Shown piece after piece: positions 1 to 7,727 of a DNA stretch of 64,000 bases. The position numbers were made by a program, and so were the translations under genes. This DNA is from Microbacterium enclense (GTDB lineage: Bacteria; Actinomycetota; Actinomycetes; Actinomycetales; Microbacteriaceae), in the NCBI GenBank assembly GCA_038182865.1, contig CP116226.1, positions 1,488,001-1,552,000 on the forward strand, given 5' to 3'. Positions within the stretch are counted from its first letter, which is position 1; every line of letters begins with the position of its first letter. The notes under the pieces are model-generated. The model did not search any database and was not told where the DNA came from. It worked only from the letters and a program-made list of their open reading frames with translations.

Positions 1-351
1 TCCGAAGAGGAGCTGCGTTCGCTGTACACGCGGGCGACCGTCTTCGCCATCGCGTCGATCGCGGAGCTGCAGTCGATCGCGACGATGGAGGCCATGGCAT
101 CCGGTCTCCCCGTGGTCGCGGCCGACGCCGTGGCACTGCCGCACCTCGTGCACGACGGGGAGAACGGCTACCTGTTCGAGCCGGGCAACGCCGAGGAGCT
201 GGCGGCTCGCTTGACCGACGTGCTGACCGCCGACCCCGAAGAGCGGCGGCGCATGCAGCAGGCCTCGCTCGACGGTGTCATCGTGCACGACATCGGCCGC
301 ACCCTCGACACCTTCGAGGCGCTGTACCGCGGACAGCCGATCCCGGAGTGA
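1..351 (+). CDS. Glycosyltransferase family 4, C-terminal end (5' end outside window)
   Basis: This is the last 116 codons of a GT-B fold glycosyltransferase whose start lies left of the window; the frame is open from the first base. The piece carries the family-4 nucleotide-sugar binding signature: an E-x7-E type segment (MEAMASGLPVVAADAVALPH), followed by the usual 'NGYLFEPGNAEELAARL' tail in which a sugar-nucleotide is held by the second Rossmann lobe. Family members transfer a sugar from a nucleotide donor to lipid or glycan acceptors at the cytoplasmic side of the membrane. The stop lies 4 nt before the start of a second glycosyltransferase, so the two are probably co-transcribed. Acceptor and donor cannot be told from this fragment. 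Confidence 0.88.
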   Translation, partial: SEEELRSLYTRATVFAIASIAELQSIATMEAMASGLPVVAADAVALPHLVHDGENGYLFEPGNAEELAARLTDVLTADPEERRRMQQASLDGVIVHDIGRTLDTFEALYRGQPIPE

Positions 352-355
352 CCAC

Positions 356-1642
356 GTGCACGTGGTGATGTTCGCCGATCAGCACCTCGAGTCGCTCGGC
401 GGCGCGCAGGTGTCGATGCGGCTGCAGAAGCGGTTCCTCGAGCGCGCCGGCCACGTCGTGACGGTCGTCGCTCCGCGCATGCACCGGCCCGCGCCCGATG
501 ACGGGGCCTACGTCGATCTCCCTTCGCTCGCCATCACGCCCGATCGCGAGTACGCGCTGACCTGGCCGGGTGCCCGCACGGACCGGTTCGTGGATGCCGA
601 ACTCGGTGCGCGCCTGCCCGTCGACGTCGTGCACGTCCAGGGTGACTTCTGGGGCGCGTTCATCGGTCACCGATTCGCGGCCCGGCATCGCCTGCCCGTG
701 GTCCACACGATGCACAACCGCGTCGACGTCGGTATCGAGGCGACGGCGCCGTTCCCGTCGCTCGTGCTGCGGGTGCTGAACTCCTGGGCGCGGCGCGCGT
801 TGCGCGGACCGGAAACTCGGAGGAGTGCGGTGATCTCGCAGTCCTCGGGTGAGAATCCGCGAGGTCCGCGCGATTCTGCGGGTTCCGCGACCGCCGTTCC
901 CGCCGCGGAATCGGCCGGCGGCTGGGCGTACCTCCGCCGCTTCGCCGGGCTGTCCCGCGCGATCACCGCGCCCTCCGCGCACTTCGCGCGACGGCTCGAA
1001 CAGCACGGTGTCGTCCCGCGGGACGCGGGAGTCGACGTCGTGTGGAACGGCATCGACGATGACCTCCTCGACGCCGCCCTCGCCGTCGGTGCCGAGGCCC
1101 GCCGCCCCGGGAAGCCGCGTTTCGTCTGGCTCGGACGCATGAGCCCCGAAAAGCGTCTCCTGCCCTTCCTCGAGGCGGTCGCCCGGTCGGGGATCGACGC
1201 CGACGTCGAGATCATCGGTGGCGGCGGGCAACTCCGCGCGGCGCAGAAGCTCGTCGCCGAGACCGGGCCGGTGGCATCCGTGGTCTTCTCCGGGCGGCTG
1301 AGCTACGCCGAGACGCTGGCCCGGTTGGCCGCCGCCGACGCTGTCGTGCAGACCTCGATCGGGTTCGAGACGCAGGGGATGACGGTCTTCGAGGCGGCCT
1401 CGCTCGGGACCCCGGCCGTGGTCAGCGACCCCGATATCGCGTCCGAACTGGGGGCGGGTGTGTGGGCGGTTCCGGATGCCACGACCTCCGCCCTCGCCGA
1501 GACCCTGCGCCGCGCGGCTTCCGACATCACCGCCGGCACCCCGGTCGAGGTCGACCCGACGATTGCGGAGCGCTTCCGCCAGTCTTCGCGCACCGCGGCG
1601 ATGATCGCCGTGTACGAACGAGCGGTCGCCCGCGGGCGCTGA
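356..1642 (+). CDS. Glycosyltransferase family 4
   Basis: A 428-residue GT4-type glycosyltransferase. The N-terminal lobe starts with the typical 'ADQHLESLGGAQVSMRLQKR' segment and the C-terminal lobe shows 'FVWLGRMSPEKRLLPFLEAV' and the E-x7-E type motif 'GFETQGMTVFEAASLGTPAV'. I chose the GTG at 356 because GGAG at 345-348 sits 7 nt upstream; a longer frame begins at 275 but would overlap the previous gene. It follows the preceding glycosyltransferase by 4 nt and is likely in the same operon, perhaps for a cell-wall glycolipid or polysaccharide. Odd feature: residues about 152-186 are a Ser/Pro/Ala/Gly-rich stretch that interrupts the linker between the lobes and is encoded by hairpin-forming DNA (see the repeat at 808-912). 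Confidence 0.9.
   Translation: MHVVMFADQHLESLGGAQVSMRLQKRFLERAGHVVTVVAPRMHRPAPDDGAYVDLPSLAITPDREYALTWPGARTDRFVDAELGARLPVDVVHVQGDFWGAFIGHRFAARHRLPVVHTMHNRVDVGIEATAPFPSLVLRVLNSWARRALRGPETRRSAVISQSSGENPRGPRDSAGSATAVPAAESAGGWAYLRRFAGLSRAITAPSAHFARRLEQHGVVPRDAGVDVVWNGIDDDLLDAALAVGAEARRPGKPRFVWLGRMSPEKRLLPFLEAVARSGIDADVEIIGGGGQLRAAQKLVAETGPVASVVFSGRLSYAETLARLAAADAVVQTSIGFETQGMTVFEAASLGTPAVVSDPDIASELGAGVWAVPDATTSALAETLRRAASDITAGTPVEVDPTIAERFRQSSRTAAMIAVYERAVARGR
808..912. repeat. In-frame hairpin-rich insert inside glycosyltransferase gene
   Basis: This stretch encodes a low-complexity segment between two well-formed glycosyltransferase lobes. It contains back-to-back inverted repeats: GAGGAGTGCG (820-829) with CGCAGTCCTC (837-846), 9 of 10 pairs matching, and GAATCCGCG (853-861) with CGCGCGATTC (867-876). 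The nested-hairpin style resembles the intergenic palindromes elsewhere in the window, which suggests insertion of such an element without breaking the frame. That it is an insertion is inference. Confidence 0.45.
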
Positions 1643-1649
1643 CCCCGGG

Positions 1650-2045
1650 TCAGTCGGCCGCGTGGGTCACGAGGACCCGGTCGTCCGCGTCGGTGGTGGT
1701 GGCGTCGCCGGCCCGGCGGGCGCCGGTGTTCGCGGGCGCCGAGGTCGATGCCGGTGCTACGGCCGGGGCCGGGGCGACAGCCGGGACCTCGGCGGATTCC
1801 TCGGCGACGGCGGTGCGCGTCGTCGATTCGGGCGCACGTACCGGGCGCGGCGTGTCTGCGGCGCGAGCGGTCGCCTCGGCCTCGCGGGACCGGCGGCGGC
1901 CCCGGCGCGGCGAGGCGTTATCCCGCCGACGGGCCTCCCGCTCGGGGTCGGTGGGGATGGGACGGTAGCCGTCGGTGCGGATCAGCCACACCGACGCGAC
2001 CACGCTGACGAGGGCGAGGAGGGCGAGAGCGATCAAGTAAGCCAT
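1650..2045 (-). CDS. Small single-pass membrane protein of unknown function
   Basis: A 131-residue protein with one N-terminal hydrophobic helix (residues about 2-22), then a basic cytoplasmic stretch ('RREARRRDNASPRRGRRRSR' style) and a long low-complexity Ala/Pro/Val/Thr tail. No enzymatic motif is visible. The ATG at 2043-2045 was chosen because the hydrophobic segment begins directly there; a much longer open frame upstream runs antisense through the regulator gene and is not credible. The gene is divergent from the GlxA-type regulator, sharing an 87-bp region that holds repeated TTTCTGCC boxes, so that regulator may control it. Function unknown. Confidence 0.6.
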   Translation of the reverse strand: MAYLIALALLALVSVVASVWLIRTDGYRPIPTDPEREARRRDNASPRRGRRRSREAEATARAADTPRPVRAPESTTRTAVAEESAEVPAVAPAPAVAPASTSAPANTGARRAGDATTTDADDRVLVTHAAD

Positions 2046-2119
2046 GGCAGAAACGCTACGCAGCGATAATTTCTGCCGCGAGTGGCATAATGGACGCTGT
2101 TCGATTGATTTCTGCCACT
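2046..2119. promoter_or_regulatory. Divergent regulatory region with three TTTCTGCC boxes
   Basis: GGCAGAAA (2046-2053) faces TTTCTGCC (2070-2077), and a second TTTCTGCC lies at 2109-2116. AGTGGCA (2081-2087) and TGCCACT (2113-2119) form another inverted pair. A CATAAT -10-like hexamer (2086-2091) preceded by TG sits between boxes on the plus strand. This is a natural operator for the GlxA-type regulator starting at 2133 (autoregulation) and for the divergent membrane protein gene; the assignment is inference from position. Confidence 0.5.
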
Positions 2120-2132
2120 CCGAGAGGTGCGC

Positions 2133-3122
2133 ATGCGTTCTGTCGCCGTCGTCATCCAGCCCGGGTTCGCCCCGTTCGAGTTCGGTCTCGCCTGCGAGGC
2201 GTTCGGCCTCGATCGCAGCGACGACGGCATCCCGAACTTCGATTTCCGGATCGTCGCGCCCGATCCCGGCGCGGTGCCCTCGAACATCGGGTTCTCGGTC
2301 AATGTCGAGCTCGGACTCGAGGCGGCGGCCGACGCTGACATCGTGGTGCTCTCGCCGATTCCCCGCGACCAGTGGGGCGCCGTCGATCCACGCGTGACAG
2401 AGATCGTGCGTGCTGCGCACGCGCGAGGCGCCTGGCTGCTGAGCGTGTGCAGCGGCGCCTTCGTGATCGCCGCCGCGGGGGTGCTCGACGGCAAGCGTGC
2501 CACCACGCACTGGCGCTACGCGGACGTGATGGCGCGCATGTACCCCTCGATCGAGGTGGACCCCGACGTGCTCTACGTGCAATCGGAGCGCATCATCACG
2601 AGCGCGGGGACCGCGGCAGGGCTCGACGCCTGCCTGCACCTGCTCCGCCAGGAGCTCGGCGCGGAACTGACCAACCGCATCGCGAGGCGTATGGTCGTCG
2701 CCCCGCAGCGCGACGGGGGACAGGCCCAGTTCATCGCATCGCCGCTTCCTGCGGCCCCCTCGCTCTCGCTCGCCCCGGTGACCGAATGGATGCTCCAGAA
2801 CCTCGATGCCGAGCTCTCGGTCGACCAGCTCGCGTCCCGCGCGCACATGTCGGCGCGCACGTTCGCCCGGCGTTTCAAGGCCGACCTGGGCGCCACTCCG
2901 GCAGCGTGGCTCGCGCGACAGCGCCTGCTCCACGCGCAGCGGCTCCTCGAGGAGACGGATCTCGGCCTCGATCGCATCGCGGCGGAGTGCGGCTTCGGCT
3001 CCGCGGCCGTGCTGCGGCAGAATTTCGCTCGCACCCTCGGCCTGACTCCGACGGCTTATCGTGCGCGCTTCTCCTGCGCCGACGACGTGCGTGCGGCAGC
3101 CGGCGAGGCCGTGCCGGCCTGA
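2133..3122 (+). CDS. GlxA-family transcriptional regulator (DJ-1/PfpI domain plus AraC HTH)
   Basis: A 329-residue regulator with an N-terminal class-I glutamine-amidotransferase-like (DJ-1/PfpI) sensor domain, residues about 3-165, including the nucleophile-elbow-like segment 'LLSVCSGAFVIAAAGVLDGK', and a C-terminal AraC-type double helix-turn-helix (residues about 215-315, 'ELSVDQLASRAHMSARTFAR' then 'GLDRIAAECGFGSAAVLRQN'). Such proteins act as DNA-binding activators or repressors; the ligand is unknown here. ATG 2133 was chosen over GTG 2127 because GAGAGG at 2122-2127 gives a proper ribosome-binding spacing. Divergently placed to a small membrane-protein gene, with TTTCTGCC boxes between. 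Confidence 0.88.
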   Translation: MRSVAVVIQPGFAPFEFGLACEAFGLDRSDDGIPNFDFRIVAPDPGAVPSNIGFSVNVELGLEAAADADIVVLSPIPRDQWGAVDPRVTEIVRAAHARGAWLLSVCSGAFVIAAAGVLDGKRATTHWRYADVMARMYPSIEVDPDVLYVQSERIITSAGTAAGLDACLHLLRQELGAELTNRIARRMVVAPQRDGGQAQFIASPLPAAPSLSLAPVTEWMLQNLDAELSVDQLASRAHMSARTFARRFKADLGATPAAWLARQRLLHAQRLLEETDLGLDRIAAECGFGSAAVLRQNFARTLGLTPTAYRARFSCADDVRAAAGEAVPA

Positions 3123-3233
3123 CGTCGCCCGCTGCCCCGGGGTGCGGCATCCCCGGGTCCTGTTCGTCTCGGTCCTGCTCGTCGCGCGCCGTCGAGGGCC
3201 CGGGTCGTCGCCGGGTCGTTGCCGGGTCGTGCG

Positions 3234-3313
3234 CCGTCGTGCGGACTTCGTCGCCGACGCGCCGCTCGGGCGGTGTCTATAGCGGCGTGTCGGGGTTGAA
3301 CTCCGCGCGACGG
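3234..3313. repeat. 80-bp palindromic repeat element, copy 1
   Basis: Begins CCGTCGTGCGGACTTCG and ends with ACTCCGCGCGACGG, an imperfect terminal inverted repeat of about 13 bp. Internal GACGCGCCG and CGGCGTGTCGG arms repeat the pattern seen in four other copies (10995, 21654, 21826, 28126). It fills part of the 360-bp gap between the GlxA regulator and clpB; the rest of the gap holds the clpB promoter. Confidence 0.8.
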
Positions 3314-3398
3314 TCCCGTGGTCGCCCCGCGCCCCGCCCTCAACCTCGAAGGGAATCTCGCATGCCGCAGCCCAACGTCTCGCGAAACGCCCCACCCA

Positions 3399-3427
3399 TT
3401 GCTCCGGGAGCCTCACGCTGCTAAACT
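3399..3427 (+). promoter_or_regulatory. Predicted vegetative promoter of clpB
   Basis: TTGCTC (3399-3404) and TAAACT (3422-3427) are spaced by 17 nt, matching -35/-10 elements of the housekeeping sigma factor. The -10 hexamer touches the HAIR operator, so HspR binding would block RNA polymerase. Confidence 0.65.
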
Positions 3428-3446
3428 TGAGTCAACGCAGCTCAAG
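3426..3446. promoter_or_regulatory. HAIR element, predicted HspR operator
   Basis: CTTGAGT (3426-3432), seven spacer bases, then GCTCAAG (3440-3446). This matches the actinobacterial HAIR inverted repeat (CTTGAGT-N7-ACTCAAG) bound by the heat-shock repressor HspR, with one substituted base in the right arm. Its location 37 nt upstream of clpB fits the known HspR regulon. Confidence 0.88.
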
Positions 3447-3482
3447 TTTTGAGGGCAGCGAAACAGACTTCCAGGAGACACC

Positions 3483-5681
3483 ATGAACGCCACTCAACAG
3501 CCGGGGCAGGAGGACGCGCGCAGCGCCCTCGAGCAGTTCGGGATCAACCTCACCGACCGGGCCCGCCAGGGCAAGCTCGACCCCGTGATCGGGCGCGACG
3601 GCGAGATCCGCCGCGTCAGCCAGGTGCTCACCCGGCGCACCAAGAACAACCCCGTTCTCATCGGCGAGCCCGGCGTCGGCAAGACCGCCGTCGTCGAGGG
3701 CCTCGCCCAGCGCATCGTCGCGGGCGACGTCGCCGAGAGCCTCAAGAACAAAGAGCTCGTCTCGCTCGACATCTCGGCGCTCGTCGCCGGGGCGATGTAC
3801 CGCGGCCAGTTCGAGGAGCGCCTCAAGAGCGTCCTCAAAGAGATCACCGAGTCCGACGGACGCATCATCACGTTCATCGACGAGCTGCACGTGCTCATGG
3901 GTGCGGGCGGCGGCGAGGGTTCGGTCGCAGCCTCCAACATGCTCAAGCCCATGCTCGCCCGCGGTGAGCTGCGGCTGATCGGTGCGACCACGCTCGATGA
4001 GTACCGCGAGTTCATCGAGAAGGATGCCGCCCTCGAACGCCGCTTCCAGCAGGTCTACGTCGGCGAGCCCACGGTGGAGGACACCGTGGCGATCCTGCGC
4101 GGCCTCAAGGAGCGGTACGAGGCGCACCACAAGGTCGCGATCGCCGATGCGGCGCTCGTGGCCGCGGCATCCCTCTCCAACCGGTACATCCCGTCGCGCC
4201 AGCTCCCCGACAAGGCCATCGACCTGATCGACGAGGCCGCGTCGCGCCTGCGCATGGAGATCGACTCGGCCCCGCTCGAGATCGACGAGCTGCGCCGGCA
4301 TGTCGACCGCCTGAAGCTCGAAGAGCTCGCGCTGAAGAAGGAGAAGGACGACGCCTCGAAGGAGCGTCTGGCGACCCTTCGCGAGACGCTCTCGGCGGAG
4401 CAGGCCAAGCTCGACGAACTGCAGGCCCGGTGGGAGCGCGAACGCGCATCCCTCAACCGCGTGGGTGAGCTCAAGACCCGTCTCGACGCGGCCCGCGTGG
4501 ATGCCGAACGCGCCCAGCGCGAGGGAAACCTCGAGCGCGCGTCGCGCCTGCTGTACGCCGAGATCCCGGCGCTCGAGCGCGAGCTGATGGTCGCCGAGCG
4601 CGAGGAGCCCGCGGGCGACCGCATGGTCAACGAGCAGGTGACCGACGAAGACATCGCGGCCGTCATCGCGGCGTGGACGGGTATCCCGGTGGGGCGTCTG
4701 CTGCAGGGCGAGACCGAGAAGCTGCTGCACCTCGAGCGCGAGCTCGGCAAGCGCCTGATCGGACAGAAGGATGCCGTGAAGGCGGTGTCCGACGCCGTCC
4801 GTCGCTCGCGCGCCGGGATCAGCGACCCCAATCGTCCGGTCGGTTCGTTCCTGTTCCTCGGACCCACGGGTGTCGGCAAGACCGAGCTGGCGAAGTCGCT
4901 CGCCGACTTCCTCTTCGACGACGAGCACGCCATGGTGCGCATCGACATGTCAGAGTACGGCGAGAAGCACTCCGTCTCGCGTCTGGTCGGTGCCCCTCCG
5001 GGGTACGTCGGATACGAGGCCGGCGGCCAGCTCACCGAGGCCGTGCGCCGACGCCCCTACAGCGTCGTGCTGCTGGATGAGGTCGAGAAGGCGCACCCCG
5101 AGGTGTTCGACGTGCTGCTGCAGGTGATGGACGACGGGCGCCTGACCGACGGTCAGGGGCGCACCGTCGACTTCACCAACGTCATCCTGATCCTGACCTC
5201 CAACCTCGGCTCGCCGATCCTGATCGATCCGACGCTGTCGATGGATGCCAAGCGGGAGCAGGTGCAGGCGCTGGTCCGCCAGGCCTTCAAGCCCGAGTTC
5301 GTGAACCGTCTCGACGACATCGTGATCTTCCAGGCCCTCAGCCAGGACGATCTCGCCCAGATCGTCGAGCTGGCGGTCGACGCCCTCCACAAGCGCCTGC
5401 GCGAGCGCCGGCTGACCCTCGCGGTCACGCCCGATGCCCGCTCGTGGCTCGCGGAGCGCGGCTACGACCCGGTGTACGGCGCGCGCCCGCTGCGGCGGCT
5501 CATCCAGTCCGAGATCCAGGATCGCCTCGCCATGGCGATCCTCGCGGGCACGGTGCGCGACGGCGATGTCGTCAAGGTCGACGTGGCCAGCGACGGCGAC
5601 TCGCTCATGCTCGTGAGCACGGGCCCGGCGTCGGACGGTTCCGAAGACGACGACGTCATCGAGGCGGAGATCGTCGAGTAA
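3483..5681 (+). CDS. clpB: ClpB-type AAA+ disaggregase lacking the N-terminal Clp_N domain
   Basis: A 732-residue double AAA+ chaperone that threads aggregated proteins with DnaK. First ATPase module: Walker A GEPGVGKT near residues 61-68, then 'FIDELHVLMG'. A coiled-coil middle domain follows (about 270-400, rich in Glu/Lys/Arg/Leu), then a second module with GPTGVGKT near 460-467, 'VVLLDEVEKAHPEVFDVLLQ' and the C-terminal ClpB small domain. The protein starts almost directly at the first ATPase module, about 130 residues shorter than classical ClpB, so the substrate-handling N-domain is missing. There is no ClpP-binding IGF-type loop that I can see. AGGAG precedes the ATG. HspR control is indicated by the HAIR box. 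Confidence 0.93.
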   Translation: MNATQQPGQEDARSALEQFGINLTDRARQGKLDPVIGRDGEIRRVSQVLTRRTKNNPVLIGEPGVGKTAVVEGLAQRIVAGDVAESLKNKELVSLDISALVAGAMYRGQFEERLKSVLKEITESDGRIITFIDELHVLMGAGGGEGSVAASNMLKPMLARGELRLIGATTLDEYREFIEKDAALERRFQQVYVGEPTVEDTVAILRGLKERYEAHHKVAIADAALVAAASLSNRYIPSRQLPDKAIDLIDEAASRLRMEIDSAPLEIDELRRHVDRLKLEELALKKEKDDASKERLATLRETLSAEQAKLDELQARWERERASLNRVGELKTRLDAARVDAERAQREGNLERASRLLYAEIPALERELMVAEREEPAGDRMVNEQVTDEDIAAVIAAWTGIPVGRLLQGETEKLLHLERELGKRLIGQKDAVKAVSDAVRRSRAGISDPNRPVGSFLFLGPTGVGKTELAKSLADFLFDDEHAMVRIDMSEYGEKHSVSRLVGAPPGYVGYEAGGQLTEAVRRRPYSVVLLDEVEKAHPEVFDVLLQVMDDGRLTDGQGRTVDFTNVILILTSNLGSPILIDPTLSMDAKREQVQALVRQAFKPEFVNRLDDIVIFQALSQDDLAQIVELAVDALHKRLRERRLTLAVTPDARSWLAERGYDPVYGARPLRRLIQSEIQDRLAMAILAGTVRDGDVVKVDVASDGDSLMLVSTGPASDGSEDDDVIEAEIVE

Positions 5682-5693
5682 GTCGAACAGGGA

Positions 5694-5728
5694 GGGGGAT
5701 GCCGCGCGAGTGCGTGGCATCCCCCTTT
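5694..5728. terminator. Bidirectional terminator hairpin after clpB
   Basis: A perfect 10-bp stem, GGGGGATGCC (5694-5703) with GGCATCCCCC (5716-5725), 12-nt loop, followed by TTT. It lies between two convergent genes and its stem is an inverted pair of the over-represented heptamer GGATGCC. Confidence 0.8.
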
Positions 5729-5757
5729 CGCGTTCGTCCGACGGACGAGTGCGGCGC

Positions 5758-6858
5758 TCAGTCCATGAATGCCCGGATCAGCCGTCTCCACAGGGGTGGG
5801 CGGTCCGTGGTCGGGCGTCGTGCGCGCCACCGCTCCTGCATGGTCTTCGACCGGGTGCGCAGGCTCTGCAGTGACTGCAGGGTGCGCCACCGCTGCACCC
5901 TCCCGAGAACCGGGAGGCGCCGCGTCACCGTCTCCGGCAGGAGGAGGACGAGGCTGGCGGCGGCGGCGACGAACAGCCCGATGCTGATGGCGCCGGAGAC
6001 GGGGGCGCTGACGATCCCGAAAATGACCGAGACGAGGATTCCGAGGACGATCGCGATGAGGGAGACCGTTCGCGGCAGCGTCGTCGAGGTCGCATCGCTG
6101 CGGAGTACCCAGCCGACGAGCGAGATGAACCCGCCGTATCCCAAGGCCACGAAGAGTGCTCCGATCGAGACGGGGGCGTTCATCTCGCTCGCCACGACGA
6201 TGCAGAACACCGACCACGCGGCGATCGGGACGCCGAAGAGCGCGAGGAACGAACCCGCGGGGAAGCGGACCGGGGGTGCGTCGTCGGGCGGCAGGCCGTA
6301 GCCGATCCTCGTCACGCGCTCTGCCGCGCGCAGAGCACGCAGACGCGCCAGCGCCACCTGCTTCCGCAACGGCAGCACTTCGCTGACGGCCAGCGTCACG
6401 AGCATCACGCCCCAGGCGGCGGCCCAGAGGACGATGGTCTGGGACGACGATCCCGGCGAGGTCGCGATCACCGAGGGGGTCAGGTTCGCAAGCGCCAGGA
6501 GCAGGACGGCCGCGAGCGTGGTGAGCGCGGAGAAGAGGTTGCGCGCTCGTCTCGTCAAGCGGGACCAATCGCCCGAGAATCCCGTGATCGCCCCGATCAG
6601 GGCGACCAGCGCGCCGAACAGGGCCAGAGTATCGAAGCCCGTCGAGAACGCCGGCTGCGCCCACTGACCGATCGCGCGGATCGGCTCCCAGAAGTCGTCG
6701 CCGGTGCGATTTCTCCCGTTCGAGAGGGCCGACGCCAAGAGGAAGGGGAGACCTCCCAGCATCGCCGTCGCGGCGGGCCAGAGGATCCACGCACCGAAGC
6801 GATCACCCGCCGGTGGAGTGGCGAGAGGTTGGGGGGAAGGGGAGATGTCAACGGTCAT
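5758..6858 (-). CDS. Polytopic membrane protein of unknown function
   Basis: A 366-residue protein with about eight to nine hydrophobic segments spread from residue 28 onward (for example 'ATAMLGGLPFLLASALSNG', 'LAALNLTPS...' region, and a pair near 230-310), separated by short charged loops, and a basic C-terminus rich in Arg and Trp ('RWRTLQSLQSLRTRSKTMQ'). No transporter or enzyme signature is recognisable. The ATG at 6856-6858 is the obvious start and precedes a Pro/Ser-rich cytosolic leader. It is convergent with clpB. Function unknown. Confidence 0.72.
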   Translation of the reverse strand: MTVDISPSPQPLATPPAGDRFGAWILWPAATAMLGGLPFLLASALSNGRNRTGDDFWEPIRAIGQWAQPAFSTGFDTLALFGALVALIGAITGFSGDWSRLTRRARNLFSALTTLAAVLLLALANLTPSVIATSPGSSSQTIVLWAAAWGVMLVTLAVSEVLPLRKQVALARLRALRAAERVTRIGYGLPPDDAPPVRFPAGSFLALFGVPIAAWSVFCIVVASEMNAPVSIGALFVALGYGGFISLVGWVLRSDATSTTLPRTVSLIAIVLGILVSVIFGIVSAPVSGAISIGLFVAAAASLVLLLPETVTRRLPVLGRVQRWRTLQSLQSLRTRSKTMQERWRARRPTTDRPPLWRRLIRAFMD

Positions 6859-6912
6859 AACGCGGGAGCGTACGGCCCCTCGCGCAGGCGGGTGTCAGAG
6901 ATCACCCGGTCC

Positions 6913-6981
6913 ACGAGAAACGCCGCCCCGCGCGAGACGCACTGCATCAGCGCGTGTCTCGCTCGAAACGGCGTTTCGCGG
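6913..6981. repeat. Nested palindrome between two minus-strand genes
   Basis: Outer arms GAAACGCCG (6917-6925) and CGGCGTTTC (6969-6977) are perfect; inner arms GCGAGACGC (6932-6940) and GCGTGTCTCGC (6952-6962) pair with a 2-nt bulge. No T-tract follows on either side, so it looks more like a REP-type element than a plain terminator. Confidence 0.6.
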
Positions 6982-6997
6982 GAGCGACTCCGCGCGT

Positions 6998-7582
6998 TTA
7001 CTCGTCGACGAGAAGCGACTCCGCGACCGTGCGGCGCTCGCGCGGAGCGAGCTCACGCTGGCGCAGGCCCTCTTCGGCGGCTTCCACGTCGCCGAGGGTG
7101 CCGACGGCGATGACGGTGACCGGCACGAAGCGGGGCTCGATGCCGAACGCGGCGCGCAGGTCGTCGGCGACGAAGCCGCCCATCTGGTGCGTGGCGAGAC
7201 CGCCGGCGTGCGCCTGCACGGTGAAGTGCGCGACGGCCTGTCCGGTGTCGTACAGCGCCCAGGTGCGATCCTCGCCGTCCTCGGTCCGGGTCTCGGCGAG
7301 CGCGACGATCAGGGCGCCGGCGTTCGGGGCCCAGGCCTGGTTGAAGCCCATGAGCGCCGAGACCACGCGGCTGAACGCCTCAGAGCCGCGACGGGCGACG
7401 ATGAAGCGCCAGGGCTGGAAATTCATGCCCGACGGCGCCCAGCGCGCCGCCTCGAGGGCCGAGCGCAGGGCTTCCTCGTCGATGGGGGTTTCAGGATCGA
7501 AGACGCGGGTGCTCCAGCGCTCGGCGAGGACGTCGAGGATGGGCGCGTCGGTACGGGCGGTGCGATCGAGAACGAGAGACAT
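6998..7582 (-). CDS. Nitroreductase family protein
   Basis: A 194-residue FMN-dependent nitroreductase-fold oxidoreductase, which would reduce nitro compounds, quinones or similar acceptors with NAD(P)H. Visible family features are the N-terminal FMN-phosphate contact 'RWSTRVFDPETPIDEEAL', the conserved 'ARWAPSGMNFQPWRF' and, near the C-terminus, 'GIEPRFVPVTVIAVGTLGD'. The ATG at 7580-7582 has a perfect AGGAGG five bases upstream; the frame stays open further upstream but has no support. The substrate is not apparent. It sits downstream of, and in the same direction as, the zwf gene, with about 145 bp between. Confidence 0.86.
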   Translation of the reverse strand: MSLVLDRTARTDAPILDVLAERWSTRVFDPETPIDEEALRSALEAARWAPSGMNFQPWRFIVARRGSEAFSRVVSALMGFNQAWAPNAGALIVALAETRTEDGEDRTWALYDTGQAVAHFTVQAHAGGLATHQMGGFVADDLRAAFGIEPRFVPVTVIAVGTLGDVEAAEEGLRQRELAPRERRTVAESLLVDE

Positions 7583-7727
7583 GGGTCCTCCTGAGAACGA
7601 AAACTGAGCCGGGACGCCGTTGACCCGATCCAGTGAACGCCATTTCCCCGCCGGATGTTCCCGTGTGACGGCGCGCGTCATCGACCTCATAGGGAGGTTT
7701 CAGGATGCCGCGCCCCGCCGCGGCGTC

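Noticed and set aside
2046..3416. Extension of the small membrane protein gene to 3416 on the minus strand
   Set aside because: The extension is antisense to the GlxA regulator and has an Arg-rich shadow composition; the hydrophobic start at 2045 is the natural one.
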